Shown here: positions 34,420 through 47,962 of the stretch, piece by piece
How positions within the stretch are numbered: position 1 is the first letter of the stretch
How the letters are laid out: every line of letters begins with the position of its first letter
Assembly (NCBI GenBank): GCA_003024785.1
Contig: PUQB01000872.1
Coordinates: 1 to 64,000, forward strand
DNA length: 64,000 nt
Source of the DNA: Selaginella tamariscina
Lineage: Eukaryota; Streptophyta; Lycopodiopsida; Selaginellales; Selaginellaceae
Direction: 5' to 3'
Translations under genes and position numbers: made by a program
Notes under the pieces: model-generated
Seen by the model: the letters and a program-made list of their open reading frames with translations, nothing else
Databases searched by the model: none
What the model was told of the DNA's origin: nothing

Positions 34420-36760
34420 CGCGGCGGGAGGCAATTGCTGGTGCAATGGCTCGCCAAGCCACCTTTTCTAATCGTCCAGGGAAAAGGTGAAACTCCTTGT
34501 GGGATCAATTCACTATCTGCGGTGCAGCTTACGAGCAAGGCTATGGACAAGGCCCCTGGACCTGCAAGTTCTGCAATGAATTGAAATCTAGTTCACTAAA
34601 GAGATTGATTGCGCATGTAGGGAGGGTCCCGAGGGAAGAGATTGAGGTTTGCTGCGGTCAGGTGCCCTTGAATGTGTCAATGAGATGCGAACAAGTTCTT
34701 CAATGATTATCATTGCTGTGAACCACCACAAAAAGATGGTCCTACTGTCTGCATTGCAAATGCCCAGTATGTGAACATCAACGGGGATTTTCAAGACTCC
34801 TTTTCGGAGATCGGCTTCTACTACCTGCCCACCAATTGTGAGTCATGGAACATCTTCATTTTCGCCGGGTAGTAATGCTCCAAGTCAACAATCCCTGGCT
34901 GCACAATGGATTTTGCTGCTTCGAATGATAATAATGCAGCAGATGCCCAGACAGGGCAAGCACTCTCTGGAGGACTTTCGCGGCAACAATGAGCAACATG
35001 TCAGTCCTATGAATTCTAGTGGGGGACACAACTGGGCCTGGCATGGCTACTACAGACAACAAAGCCTGCATACAACATGGCAAAACCGAGCTACATTGAT
35101 GTAGATGTTGCTACTTGCAGGTTCATCTACGGAACTGCACAAGCCTTCAATGTTGTGAACACCTGTACTGGAAAGAGATGCTCAGTGCTGGGGGAAAGCT
35201 GGTCGGGCTACTTCTCGGTGTCTCCAAAGTATGAAGCATCTGGGTGAAACATTTGAATGAGGAGTATGAAAGCTTGAACTCGAGGCTAGATGTTGTGCAT
35301 GAAGGCTGAAGCGATTTGGCTCACTATAGTTGGCAATGCTCAAGGAAATGAAGCATTGTGAACGTGATGGCGTGAGCATTCATGGATCAGTGTTTTGAAA
35401 TCGTTTGATGCGTTGGAGGAGAAGAAAACCGGTCTCTGGTTGTGGTCGAAGTTGAGGCTTGTTCTCATGGAGGTTGGAGTTGAGAATGTGGTTCAAATGA
35501 TCACTGATAATGGCTCCAACTTTGTTCGCATGGGGGATTTCATGAAGGAGGAGTTTCCAAAGATTGTTCACTGCAGATGTGTTTGCCACTACTTGAGCCT
35601 CCTCTTGAAGGATATCTAACCTTGATTGGGTTCAACCTTGTGTGAGCGGCTGTGAGAAAATTGTCATTTCATGTGAAGCCAAGCCTGGTTACAGCATTCT
35701 GAAAATTGCCCCTCGAGACCTCATCAAACCAGCGTCAACTAGATTTGTGTACAACTTCATGGATGAGCTCCTTGATGAACCGGACATGCTCAAAGCTTTG
35801 CAACAGTTTGTGGTATCAATGTATGGTACCAAAACTGGGATAAGTTGAGCAAGCTTCAACGGTGAAAGTCCTAATTTAGAATGACGGTTTTTGGCATTGT
35901 TGTGCTGAGGTTTTGTTGGTGATGGAACCGATTTTGAAGGTTTTGAAGCTGCAATCGAGAAGGAGCAACCTCAGGGCTTTTGTTTGAGGAGATGGATCGA
36001 GCTCAAGAGGCTCTTCAGGTTTTGGCTGTGAACAAGATGGTTGTTGAAGAGAGGATCAATGCCATCAAGCATTTCATCTTTGAGTTGAGCAGGAAGAGCT
36101 TGACCCGGTGAATCTCCAACTGCAAAGCAAAGAGCCGAATGGAAAATGCTCCACTCTACACTCCAAAGTGCTGCTCATTGTTTGAATCCTATCTGGTTAG
36201 CTTGCTAGAAGATTATGAGGCAAAGAGTGATCTTCACGATTACTTTGAGCTGGTGGGGAGCCGAGAATATGAGCTGCTTCAGAAGCTCACTTTCCAATAT
36301 CGAGTTTCAGGGAAGTTGCACCACAAGAGATGTCTCGCGATTGCCAACATCAAAAAATGCGGCTCCATCCAGTGAGCTGGTGGATAGAGTATGGATCAGC
36401 GTTGCCGAAACTTCAAGAGATTGATGTGCATGTTCTTAGCTAGATCGTATCAGCTTTAGCCTCTAAGTGAAATTGGAGCATTTGGAGCATCATGCAGACA
36501 AAGAGGCAAGCTCATTTGCTTGTGAAGACCATGGAGAAGCTCGTGTTCTGCTACAGCAACTTGAAGTTGCTCAAGGAGATCGAAACACGTGAGATGAGGC
36601 TTCTAGAGGTGAATGGCGATGAAATAAAGGTTAAGCCTCAGTGAATCAAACAAATTTTGATGCAGGAAACACTTGAGGACATTGAAGCAGAGTTGGATGT
36701 TGAAATGGAGGAGGTTTGTGATGATGAGGTAGGTGGAATCAAATGTTGATGATGAAGAAG
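34420..36760 (+). mobile_element. Degenerate hAT-superfamily transposon
   Basis: Plus-strand pieces in order: a BED zinc finger (WTCKFCNELKSSS, RLIAHVGRV, VCCGQVP; 34555-34670), the DUF659-type core (VVQMITDNGSNFVRMGDFMK, CRCVCHYLSLLLKDI; 35480-35620), the following PASTRFVYNFMDEL block, then a C-terminal dimerisation-like region (ASCRQRGK, YSNLKLLKEI; 36480-36640). Many frame changes and stops, so it is dead. Length about 2.3 kb fits hAT. The exact terminal repeats and 8-bp target duplication could not be placed by eye. Confidence 0.8.
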
Positions 36761-36944
36761 AGGAAGTGTGATCACCGTCGTTGTGTGTTTGAAATTTGAA
36801 TTTCAAATTTAAATGTTTTCAAAATTATTTCTTTTACATATTTTTAGGGTTTCTTTAGGGTTTTTTTACATTTGAATTATGCAAACTCTGTATTCGTATC
36901 AAAAGTCTTCACGTTCACATCTGTTTAGTTCATTTGGTTCGGCC

Positions 36945-37390
36945 GTTTGACGGTAAGTATGAGCGGATCCCATTTATACATAAGTCCATGAAATCTACGA
37001 ACCTTGTTCGTCGCACTTCCTTCTTTTGGTAACAAAGTTATAGATGCCTTGGCTATCACCTTATTCAATCGTGGCCTTGGCTGCACAATAAAGCTCCACC
37101 AATGCTACATGTAGCTGGTTCGGTACTGGTGCAGCCTTCCAAGTACTTAATGGAACTCCCATTCTCAACTACAATCAAAGTCCTTTCAAACTGGCCCGTC
37201 TCAGGCAAGTCGATCTTAAACTACATGGAAAGAACATGTACTACTCCAACTTGACATTTGCTGGAGCATAGTAGGACCCGTCACTAAAGACAGCCAAGTT
37301 CAAAGCAACATAAAAGTCGGCCCAGAAGGGCACTACTCTTTCTAAGTATCTGTGGATACGCTCATGGTGCTTTTCTACATTTCTACAGAT
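36945..37390 (-). pseudogene. SufB-like fragment right of the hAT element
   Basis: Minus strand: KIDLPETGQFERTLIVVENG, SSIKYLEGCT, then GIYNFVTKRRKC, EQGS and ISWTYV, in SufB order with frame breaks. The 37060-37390 part aligns with 13430-13800. The 36950-37010 part overlaps in SufB coordinates with 34240-34310 on the other side of the hAT element. Confidence 0.75.
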
Positions 37391-37895
37391 TTACAGATCA
37401 CGTATGTACAGAAGTGCTATCCAAAACAACATCAATAGCCAGCTGAGGAGAAGAATTACAAGCCTCTAATAGGGTTTAGGGTTTTCAAATTTTTTTAGGC
37501 AGCTACGTCAAATGAATTTGTACATGGCCGATCACTAAATATTAAACACATATTAATCACAAATACACTTTGATTATTATGCTATAATTAAAGTAGTAAT
37601 AAATATATATTATCCAAGATTCTTAAAGTAAATTAAGTATGTTGTTATTCAGTATGGTTCCATAACCAATATGTATTCTTTTAGTATAATCTCTGTGTGT
37701 AATAGCATACACAGACACACACGCAAGATATAACATTATGAAAAATTAATTATTTTATATTTAATGCCTACACTCTCTCACAGAAAAAATTGGCAATCAT
37801 ATATATGTAAAGTTACCGTCACCTACAGAAAATTGGTGAACACTATGCACATAAAAGTCAAACACACGTGTCTATATGTGAAAACAAATATACAT
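37391..37895. other. Spacer downstream of SYT
   Basis: AT-rich, no gene seen. Confidence 0.5.
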
Positions 37896-40800
37896 CTACC
37901 CCAAGTGCGTACCAAGAGGCTGAGGCGTCCATTTCATATGCAGGAATATCTTGCCGCTTTTTACACCGTCCAGATCATATGCCTCGGAATATTCTCCCTC
38001 TTTTACTACCTGGACAATGTTAGGGCACATCGTCCCATATAATCCTGCATAAACTCGCCATCTCATTATTATATTATTAATATATTACTATTAATACTAA
38101 TTCTTTTATAATTATACTCGTACACACATATCGAGAATATTATACATTATCAATCATAATAATAACTATCCGTCATTACATATGATAACATTAATATTCT
38201 TTACTTAATTATGTAATACTAACCTTTCCGAAGGTATCGTGATCCCATATTTCAACGATTATCATATCGTGAACAGCGTCTTCCACCACAAAAATCAAAC
38301 GTCTGATTCCATTCAGGATTAAGTGTTTTAAACAGCACCTGTTAAACACCATAGGGTGTTAAAAATATATATAAGATATATCATATAGTATTTCTACCAT
38401 TCACACATATACACAAACGAAGACATATAAATCACACACACACACACACACACATACACACATATCATACTATACAACACGGATTCGTCTCTATACCTGT
38501 TTATGTACACAGCAGTTGTTTGAGTATGTGATGAACATAAACGAACTCGTATATATACTTCGATTCATATGTGTGTATGCACGTATGTATAAGTAATGAC
38601 ATACATATATATTGCATGCATACTAACACAGACACACATCACATACTACACAACCTTCTTATTATATGTTCCATACAATTTACACACATACGTGCATACA
38701 CGTAGATGTACGTATGTATGAATGTTGTTAAGATGCAAAATGAATACCAGTCAACATTATTACGTACACACTAAAACAGATACAGACATACGACTCACAC
38801 ACGCACCACACATTATATATATATATATATATATATATACCTTGGTTTTCACTTTTTGGTCAGTTTTCTTCATACGTAAGACAGCAAATGGATCTGCAGA
38901 CCCATTTGTATCTGCTGGAATCAAATTCTCCGCTCTGACCACGGAGACCGTGAGAACTCCACGGCAAAATTCTCCGTCTTGAGGATATCTAGAGGGAATA
39001 TTCTGGCCTCTAGGGGTGATATTCTGAGAATATGTTCCTTTCCGTGGAGTACTAGGACTTGAGAGTGCCCTTCCTGGACTGGTTAATTCCTATGAAAACA
39101 TAAAATACTGTTACAGTTTATATCTCTGTAAATACAATAAATACACATCTTATACTATTAATGAAAACGTACTGTTGAGTATCCGTTCATGCCAGTCATC
39201 ATTGTCTCCACGGATGTCAATGGGAACTTTTCTTTTAAATAAGATCCTGAATCATTTTCGTAGTATATGAGTTCCACTTGCACCTGACAATACAGCATAA
39301 ATTTATTTTATATCTTACTTATCAATAACCATACATATATTTTGATTTATTCTTATTTGTGTTTGTTCTCTCGTGTTATTTAAACCCGAAATGTTAAATG
39401 GCAAATTATCGATTTAGATATCATGTACATGCAATAATCCACTAGCAAAACTTCATAGAACACACACTAGTGACACATAATGCATACCACATGCAGGTTT
39501 GGATTATTGGGGTTAACTGGGGGTTTAGTGGTTGGTTGCCTTGTGTGTGTATGCAAGCCCGCACATTTTCATTTATAACACTCCGTATATAACATAAAGG
39601 CATCGAACGTTTTCTTCCATATATGTAATAAGTTACTAGTAGTAGTTTAAGGATGAATGGATAATGCGCACCTGTCCACGATACTTGTGCTCTCTGGTGT
39701 TCTCAAGGTCTTTAACCAAAGTTAACCAGACGTCTTTCAGTACACCAGGTTGCAAGTTTTTCAATTGAAAAACAGCACCTCCAAGCAGCTGTGCACTTTG
39801 AACACCTATAACCATAGAGTCTAAATTAATCTGTATATGTGTGTAGGTATATGCAATTATATACATAGTGTATTTACGTATGTGTATGTACATAAATCTG
39901 TACGTGTATGTAGATTCGTACATATTTATTAAGTACCTTCGTCATCGTAGACCTGGACGGTAAGTTGCTGTGTAGCCGGATCTTCCACCTCAAATATATA
40001 TCTTTCGTTCCAAATTGGGTGCAAGTCATTGTTCTTCAAAATAGATATTAGTATTACTAAATATGTATTCTCAGAAGATTTCTATTCAAGCTATTATCAA
40101 TATTAGTTATGAAAAGCTATTAACTCGAATTGGATATATAAAACTACATGGAATATAGTTATTATATGCTTACCACTGTTTTACTTTTCTTCATGCGACT
40201 GGGGATGGGTCTAATGAACGTAACCGCAAAAGGATCAGATTTTCCGACCAAGTCCTTGTTTTGCAAATTCTTTGCTTGTACAAGTTTTACTTCCAACGTT
40301 CCAACAACACGAACTTCAAATTCCTAAACAAACGAGTCATCATGTGCATATACGTAGCACACATATACGGACAACTGCGACATAGATGTCTAAAGATGCA
40401 TGTACAGTATAGACTATATATACACACATAAATTTATACCTAAATACATAACCCCAAGCATATGTATATGTGCGTCCAGCGTTCACCTAAAATTACGTAT
40501 TGTTATACTATATGCATAATCATATTATCACATAATCATATGATTATGTGAGCTATATTAATAATTATAATACCATATAAACATGCAAGTATAGCGTACA
40601 ATACATGAAACAGGTATGTATATATTATATATGGTATACAACATATTTATATATACAGTATATGACCATAAAGCTATACACACGTACGAGTAGTCCCCTG
40701 GCACAATGGGTATAATCTGTCGCACGGGCCACAATAGTGAATCGGTTACAGCGGATTTGAGCATTCCCTGAAGAAATAATGTCGTTAACAGATATTATGA

Positions 40801-42331
40801 CCCCCCACCCCCCAATACACACAATGATGGACTTACATCAATAGCTCCTGCAAGCCCAGGGATCCCTGTTATATCACCCCCAATCACCTTCAACTTAAAA
40901 TCCAGCTTTTTCTATAGTAATACAAATATAACCAATTAAAATAACTTACACGTTAATAGAGTAACTTATATACAATTGTATATCTAACTGCATAAGTACA
41001 ATTATGGAGTGTGCATGCACGCAACTTACATTAAAAAAAAAAGTGAGAAAAAAAAAACAAAAACAGAAAAAAACATGGTTACCTTGACACGTAAAGAATA
41101 CACTATGGCTCCAAAACAAGGAAGCTCTTCCAGTAATGGCTTGAACATGATCCGAAAGATACCCGCAAAGGCAGCATTTTTCACCTGGAAGCATTAATAA
41201 CATTGTAACATGTATTAAATTCCAGAATAAAAATATGTATAATGTGCGTGTGTGTGCAATGTACACAATATGTTTACGTATGATCTAATATCTTACTTGA
41301 ATTGGAAAGAGGCACCAACTGCAGTAGTAATTCCCAATATGATGCTAGGATTACCATCCCATTCAACCTCTATTTCCATCACCACTTCATCCTCCTCATC
41401 GTCCACCATCTTTATACCTGCAAATAGCAAGTCACGGATGTGCATGTATATCTGTGTACGAGAGAGAGAGGAGAGAGAGATGGTACCTACAAACTGAGGA
41501 GCAACAGTGCCCAGTGTAAATTTATTAAACTTGAGACTAGAAATCAAAGGTGGTCTGTATTGATCCAAAATGGGTTCCAGAATGGTCTTTGCCATTGCAG
41601 ATGCCGCCTATCAAAGAGAAGAAAAGAAAAAGCTCATAAATATATGTTATGTAAATGTATATAGATAACCACACATAGACAAGAATATAATATATATATA
41701 TGCACACGCACACACACCTGGTCGATGTAGGGCCAAACCCTCCGTAATTCCGAATTTATCCAGCTGACCTGGCATTATTCAGAAGACCAGTTCAAACATA
41801 CACACACAGGGAGTCTGCGTATGTGCATTTACCTTATGAGACTGTGCAAAGACGACCCATGCCGGGACGGAATGTTTCTGGAATATATTCTTAATGCTAT
41901 CCTGATTGAGCTTGGAGAAAACGCTTGTCGAAAAAGCCTAGAACAATGAACAAAAATCACGCTTAGTTCCATTACAAACACACACACACACACACACACG
42001 TTTATATGTATATAATCTTGCCCATTATCGACAGCGAAGCATGACTCCGTTTTTTAACAAATCAAGGAGGAAAATGTAAGTAAAGGAACGGGAAATTGCT
42101 TACTTTGTACAACAGATAGAGGGAGGAAGCAAGAAAAATGCGACAAAAAATCGAGACTTCTATGTATAAAAATTTGTAAAAAGCCTACTTTTCTTCATCG
42201 AATGCAGATTTTGCACAGGAACTTACAAGTTTTTGGCGAGAATTTGAGCGCCTGTTCTCCGAGAAGACAAATCCGAAGATGAGCGCCAAACCGAGAATGA
42301 AACCGATGATGAATCCGCTGATCAACGCCAT
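37896..42331 (-). CDS. SYT: Plant synaptotagmin (SMP plus two C2 domains)
   Basis: ER-plasma membrane tether that binds lipids. Fifteen exons: 42227-42331, 41833-41937, 41718-41768, 41487-41607, 41297-41417, 41083-41184, 40837-40911, 40684-40767, 40174-40323, 39937-40033, 39672-39805, 39173-39283, 38841-39089, 38224-38338, 37896-38044. Exon 1 is an N-terminal membrane anchor (MALISGFIIGFILGLALIFG). SMP domain: ILEPILDQYRPPLISSLKFN, LGTVAPQFVG, VEWDGNPSIILGI, GGDITGIPGLAGAID. C2A: VKLVQAKNLQNKDLVGKSDP, HPIWNERYIFEVED. C2B: LTVSVVRAENLIPADTNGSA, LNPEWNQTFDF, VHDMIIVEIWDHDTFGK. Ends PQPLGTHLG. Frame slips: a one-base loss at the exon 5 donor (about 41296), an indel in a T run near 38291, and a one-base loss near 38009. 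Confidence 0.92.
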
Positions 42332-42560
42332 AGCTTCTCGAATCAAGCGCCAGCCAAGCCGATCATAAGCGCCATACCTGCTCCTTCACGAACTGCTTCT
42401 CCACGAACATTAGACGTCCATCGCCATAGCTACACCTCGATGAACACCCTAGACGATCAGCTCCATGAAGCGCTTATGAATCCGCTGAGCGCCATAGCTC
42501 TTCACAGACACTATACATATCCTAGACGATCATCGCCATAGCTCCTCCTTCGTGATAGAT
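42332..42560 (-). repeat. Repeated start-codon region upstream of SYT
   Basis: The sequence around the SYT start (AAGCTATGGCG on the minus strand) recurs as TATGGCG near 42370, 42424, 42498 and 42534. The copy near 42480-42500 also repeats the following CAGCGGATTCAT of exon 1. Between copies an AGACGATCA / CGAACA phrase is reused. This looks like imperfect tandem duplication of the first-exon start, leaving several extra ATGs in good context in the likely 5' leader. Confidence 0.6.
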
Positions 42561-42776
42561 CGACTCTAAACCCTCGGCTTCTCCTCTACCCTCAGAATCC
42601 AAAACACGAGCAATGCGCACACAGAGGGCCATGGCCATGGGTAGCCGTACATCCTTTGTGGCCCATTCCGTCGGTGGCCACGTCCACAATAATATTTTAT
42701 ATATATGTCGGGATATTATTAAAACAATTAAACATGTAAGGCAGTGCATATGGTACCTATATGTTATAGCTTTTAA

Positions 42777-42816
<40 letters not shown>

Positions 42817-43463
42817 TGAGAGAGGAAAATATGTTTTCTGTATTTTGTTTCTAACCTTACTCCCTTAATTAAATAAAAATAATTGATAAAAATAATTTCA
42901 TTATAAACAAAATTATCAAAACTGTTAATATTAAATTGCTAAAAGACGGATTTTCTTCACGTGATTGCACTTACAAATTCATACACAATACATATGGTTC
43001 ATACCATACACATCTTGTGCATGTGTAATATAAATGCATAACATCTTGTGCATTGTAATATAAATACAATATATATTTTATATTGTTAAAGACAAGACTA
43101 CCAGCACTTTGGCCTATCTTTTCGCGCCATCGTGGGAGACAGGTTCTATATACATAGGCATATGTATGTATATATACGTATATAATGTGTATATATGTAT
43201 GTATGTATATATGCTTATTTAACACATATATGATAAGTTATTTTGGGAGCATAGAATGTCTAATATCAAACTGCAAGGTGTCTAAAATATATAAAGTATT
43301 ATATTGTTTTACCATATTACATGTATATGATAGTGGGTTATGGTATGTATATATAATTTTGATTAATTAAATTATAAAAACAGGCACTATAGACAATTTA
43401 AACTCTCTGACGTCATATGTATTATTCACAACAAGGAGGATTCAAGTACAATAAATTTTAGAT

Positions 43464-43645
43464 TATTATGTGTGTTTTCTTGTATATACATAAAGTAATA
43501 TTAATATTTATTTGTTATTCAATGATTTAATACACGTAATAATTTATTCAAAGTGTATAATGTTTTTATCTGAGGTTTTCATGCTTTCATATGTTTTATT
43601 CATGCTTAATTCAATTAAATTAATAATTAAAATAATGCATTTGTT
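43464..43645 (+). repeat. Direct repeat, left copy
   Basis: Shares ATTATTATGTGTGTTTTCT, TTTGTTATTCAATGRTTTAA and a TTTTATTCATGYTTAATTC block with 46009-46170, in the same orientation about 2.5 kb away. The two copies are diverged. No coding content lies between them. Confidence 0.75.
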
Positions 43646-46008
43646 GTCAATATTGGTTTATAATTTAGTTCTTAATTAAACTTTTTCTAAATTTAAAGAT
43701 TGTGCATTTGCATATTTATATTTAACTTTATGTTTTATTCATATTTCTTTTGCATGTCTCTTTTCAAATTTGAACATACATTCCATTTAATACTTTTTAT
43801 ATTTAAATAATGTGCATTACAATCTAAAATTGGTTATGACCCCTTTATGAAAGCTTAACTCTAGTATGTTTAGAATGTAAATGTAACAAAATGAAAATAA
43901 CTAACTGAAATTGTATTTTATAATAAAAACTTAAGAATACATAATCAAATTAATAATAACTACCTTATTTCAAAGTGTTCATTTCATAATCTCTCGTGGT
44001 TCTAAATTATAAAAGATATTGTTTCTAAAAAGAATGTAAATAACCTATTTATTTAAGAAATGTATAAAATTATTAATGCTGGAATTTTTATATACACTAA
44101 AAATAAAAAAATTATTTAACATATCACAACTTGGAATTGCTAAATAAATATAAAAAATTACCAAGTAATAATCTCACAAAAATTAATATTATATATAATC
44201 ATTTCATTTGTTAGATGTGACATATTTGATAAATTAAGTTTAATAAACCCCAATTGAATAATTATTTTTGATGGTTTTGAATATGCATTAGTGGGTGTGT
44301 ATGTATAAAAAAGAAATTTTATTTACATTTATATTATGTATATATATATATATTATATATGTTTTAATTGTTAAAATTATTTATTTAATTATTATTAAAA
44401 ACATTATGTGTTATATATCAATAATTAAAATAAATGATCTTTTCACATACGTACAAATTTATTTAATGTATTTTATTAATTTATAATCTCATGTTAAAAG
44501 AGTTTATTTAAAACTCATTTTGGGTTTAGTTTAATATAAAGGATTTACTCATTAAATTTTTAAGAAAAACAATTTTTATACTTTGTGTTATTAAATATGC
44601 ACTGCTATGTCCGTACAAACTCTCGTTTTAGTTATAACAAATAATGAATGTGTGTGTGGGAGGGGTTTATTTTATTTAAGTTTTATTTTTGATAAAAATT
44701 GATTATTTTTATTTAATATTATTATATTCATGTTTGAATTGTTAACCATGTTAAACTTATTTATTAATTGTATAAATTTTATAACCTCTTTAATGATTTA
44801 TTAATTAAATTTATTAAATTTTACTGAAATTTTATAAATTTTATTAATTATTATATAGTAGATCCCTTTGTTGTGAAGATGATAATAATTACAATTAAAT
44901 ATTTATAACATTATTCAATTGATGCATATAATTTATATTAATATACAAAAGCATTCAAAATAAACATTTGCATCATCGTTATAAATAATTTTCTTCTTTA
45001 CAACTTACTACATCATAATATAATTCAAATAATTAAAATTGTTCATTAATTTATATGATAAATAAATGTATGAAAGAGAAAGTAATAACTAAAATTCATA
45101 TATAATATAATAGTTATTCAAAGGCTTTTAATAAGTGTGTTTAATCAATTAATATCTTTATTAAAGTTCCATATATTAAATATTTTAAAATATTAATATT
45201 AATTTATAAAAATAAAATCGATAAAGACATGCATTATTAAAATGAGATAGTTAGTCATATGATTAATTTTTAAATCAATATTAATCAAGAAAAAGACAAA
45301 AGTTAAAATCATTATTAATAAAAAAACATCAAAAAGTTTAAAGATAAATATAACATAATTATAACTTTTAATAAATGTTTATCAATTATTTAATGTACAT
45401 ATTTAAGGTTTTTTATTTAAATAAATGCTAAGGAATGACTTCCATTTTAAAAGAATTATAAGGTACATATGAAAGAAATATATATATATTTTTTTTATTT
45501 TGATGTTAATTACTGATTTTATATAAACATGAATTTTTATTATATATTATTTTAATTTAGTAATTTTTGTAATGTCTTATTCAATCAAATTAATATAAAT
45601 TTATTAATGTGGTAATAAGATAATCATTATTCAAAAACTATAACAAATAAGAAAACATTTAACAACGTATTATTATTGCGTTCGACTACATTATTGTAAT
45701 TTTTTTAATATACTTTAAAAGTTTATTTTATTAATACACTTGAAGACTAAAAAAGTATAGTGATTCATAACTAAACCATCTCAAAGAAAAAATAATTTAA
45801 TATACACTGTTAAATTTTTGTTTCATAAAATCAAATTTTAATAACATTTTTCCTAATATGAAAAATAAACATTTAAACAAATTTATTTCATTTTTAATAT
45901 TCATTTTTAGTTTTAAAAAAACAACAATTTTATTTCTTAATTTGTTGTCCACCTAGTTTTAAATAATATATTTTTCTTTTAAAACTTTCATGAATAGCTA
46001 ATAACATA

Positions 46009-46170
46009 TTATTATGTGTGTTTTCTAGTATATATATAAAATATTAATATTTATTTGTTATTCAATGGTTTAATACACATAATAATTTATTCTAATGTAG
46101 AATGTTTTTGTTTTATTCATGTTTAATTCGATCCAATTCAAATTAATAATATAAGATAGTGTATTTATTT
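46009..46170 (+). repeat. Direct repeat, right copy
   Basis: Partner of 43464-43645. Could be remains of a segmental duplication or of terminal repeats of an old element; no internal gene supports the latter. Confidence 0.7.
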
Positions 46171-46609
46171 AAATCTGAATTATAATTCAATCCTTAATTA
46201 CTTGAAACCCTAAATCAATTAAATCGTAACCGTAATGATACAAGCATATTCTTGTTTTTTTTTTTGTGTGATATACAAATAGTTGACTATGTGTGCGTGT
46301 ACGTGCACTGTGTATACGAACATATTTATAGTGCATGATAGTAAGAAAAATAAACACAAAGATACTGGGAATGAGATAAGTAGGAAATCATGGTGCTCTG
46401 TTATACACATGCAATTTCAAATATAAAAAAAAAGAATGTTTTTTCTTTTAATTTTCTAGATCATATACTGTATTTATAAATATTAAATTGTATGAACATA
46501 TTATAAATTAAATATATTAAAATCAAAATAAAACTATTATATTTTGTTTCAGGAATCCAGTTTTATGATTTTATTTAGTATAATTAATGAATTTAGAGAA
46601 CATATATGC

Positions 46610-46783
46610 TCAAATAAGCTTATGCTCCTCTAAATACTTGAGTCCCATTGTGCAAGTAACAATAGAAGGCAGCATCATCTGACCATTGTACATAATCTCC
46701 TTTAATTTCCTTAAATCCACTTGTAAAACTTCCATAAACTCCTCCTTGTCTCTTGGTCTAGGATTTGGATCAACCTGCATAGA

Positions 46784-46838
<55 letters not shown>

Positions 46839-47885
46839 CAGGCTCTATGTATATGTATAATGAAATTATAATAAGTATTACCTCTGGATCGAGAATTAAG
46901 AATGGAGTAAACCTGTTTCTACACCATTTTACCTGCAACATATAACGTGTATGAAAACTTAAAAGCACAAATAATGTTTTTTTTACCTCCAGTAAACCTG
47001 GATGATCATCTGCTATTAGCTTCACCAGCTTGCCATTATGCAAATGAGCCTGCAATAAAACATAGTTAAATATGTATATATGATGTGAAACTGATATACG
47101 CAAATTTGTAAGTTTCACACACACACACACACAGAGCTAAAGATAGACCTCTTCTGAAAGCTCTTTCATAGCACAGTCCTCCAAAGAAGAGTGGCTCTTT
47201 GAAAGTCCACCACATGGCAAACTATACATCAGGTCATTAGCACCCTGCAAAACATATTATATACACCTACAGACACACACACAAATACACGCGTGTGTGT
47301 GTGTGTTATGTAGTTTTACCTGTGCATATTCCTTAATTAAAGTCACAAGCTTGGTGTTTGTGTTAAAAGGTATAACAGCACAAAAATGGAAGGAAACTGT
47401 CTTTGAGCCTACAATGTCGTATTCCACTACTTTGTGAATATTGTGTTCATCGACAGGGTACTATATAAAAAAAAATAAAAATTAATGTTTAATTATATAT
47501 AATAATATATATTTTATACCTTAGACTAACCTCCACAACACGATTGTACACACTTAAATAGCGTGAGTAATTCAGTTCCTCCTGTTTAAATGCAGGTAAA
47601 TTTTGACCTTGTAAATTAATTAACCTTATTTTACCCGTAAAATCTTGAAATTCTTACATGGTTCCGAATCTGTTAAAATAAATAAACCATATAATATGTA
47701 TATGTATGTAACACACACGCACACACACATACACAAATTTACCACTGTGAACGCGTCTACAACTCATTGAAGTCTGCAGAAAATGTGATTAGATTTATAT
47801 GAACACACACGTATGTGAATGTGAATACCAATCTGGCAGATCTCGAGAAGGAAGCTGGAAAGATAGCGTGCCGTAGCAGCAACAT
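46610..47885 (-). CDS. Nudix hydrolase, organelle-targeted
   Basis: Nudix-fold pyrophosphohydrolase of the ADP-ribose/ADP-sugar pyrophosphatase-like group. Nine exons in one clean frame: 47829-47885, 47743-47773, 47635-47669, 47531-47581, 47320-47460, 47149-47244, 46987-47049, 46882-46932, 46610-46774. The start MLLLRHAIFPASFSRSARL is Arg/Ser-rich with no acids, a likely mitochondrial or plastid presequence. The domain has VVEYDIVGSKTVSFHF, LVTLIKEYAQG, and a Nudix box GGLSKSHSSLEDCAMKELSE then EAHL, with a longer first spacer than GX5E but the REUXEE-type core (KELSEE). Ends MGLKYLEEHKLI. About 230 residues. Divergent from BASS with a 77-bp shared promoter. Substrate cannot be told from sequence. 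Confidence 0.85.
46785..46837. repeat. (TG)n(AG)n microsatellite next to a Nudix acceptor
   Basis: In the gene sense this is (CT)n(CA)n and ends about ten bases before the acceptor of the last exon, so it supplies the pyrimidine-rich tract. Confidence 0.9.
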
Positions 47886-47962
47886 AGATTAAACCCTAAA
47901 CCCAGAGCATCTCCTGTTTATGATTTTTGAAATTTTATTTAGGGTTCATGTAATTTAGGGTC
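47886..47962. promoter_or_regulatory. 77-bp bidirectional promoter with telo-boxes
   Basis: Lies between the start codons of the Nudix gene and BASS. AAACCCTAAA at 47891-47900 and TTTAGGGTTC at 47938-47947, plus TTTAGGGTC right before the BASS start. No TATA box. Both 5' leaders and the promoter must fit in this interval. Confidence 0.65.

Larger units (their letters stand above)
42600..46609. other. 4-kb AT-rich region without genes
   Basis: Apart from a short GC-richer patch (42600-42700) the region is extremely AT-rich and stop-dense. It holds a (TG)n tract at 42780-42808, TATATG tracts at 43140-43215, and the pair of related segments at 43464-43645 and 46009-46170. Confidence 0.6.

Noticed and set aside
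40801-40814. G-rich run in a SYT intron as a quadruplex
   Set aside because: Only two G runs are present, too few for an intramolecular quadruplex.
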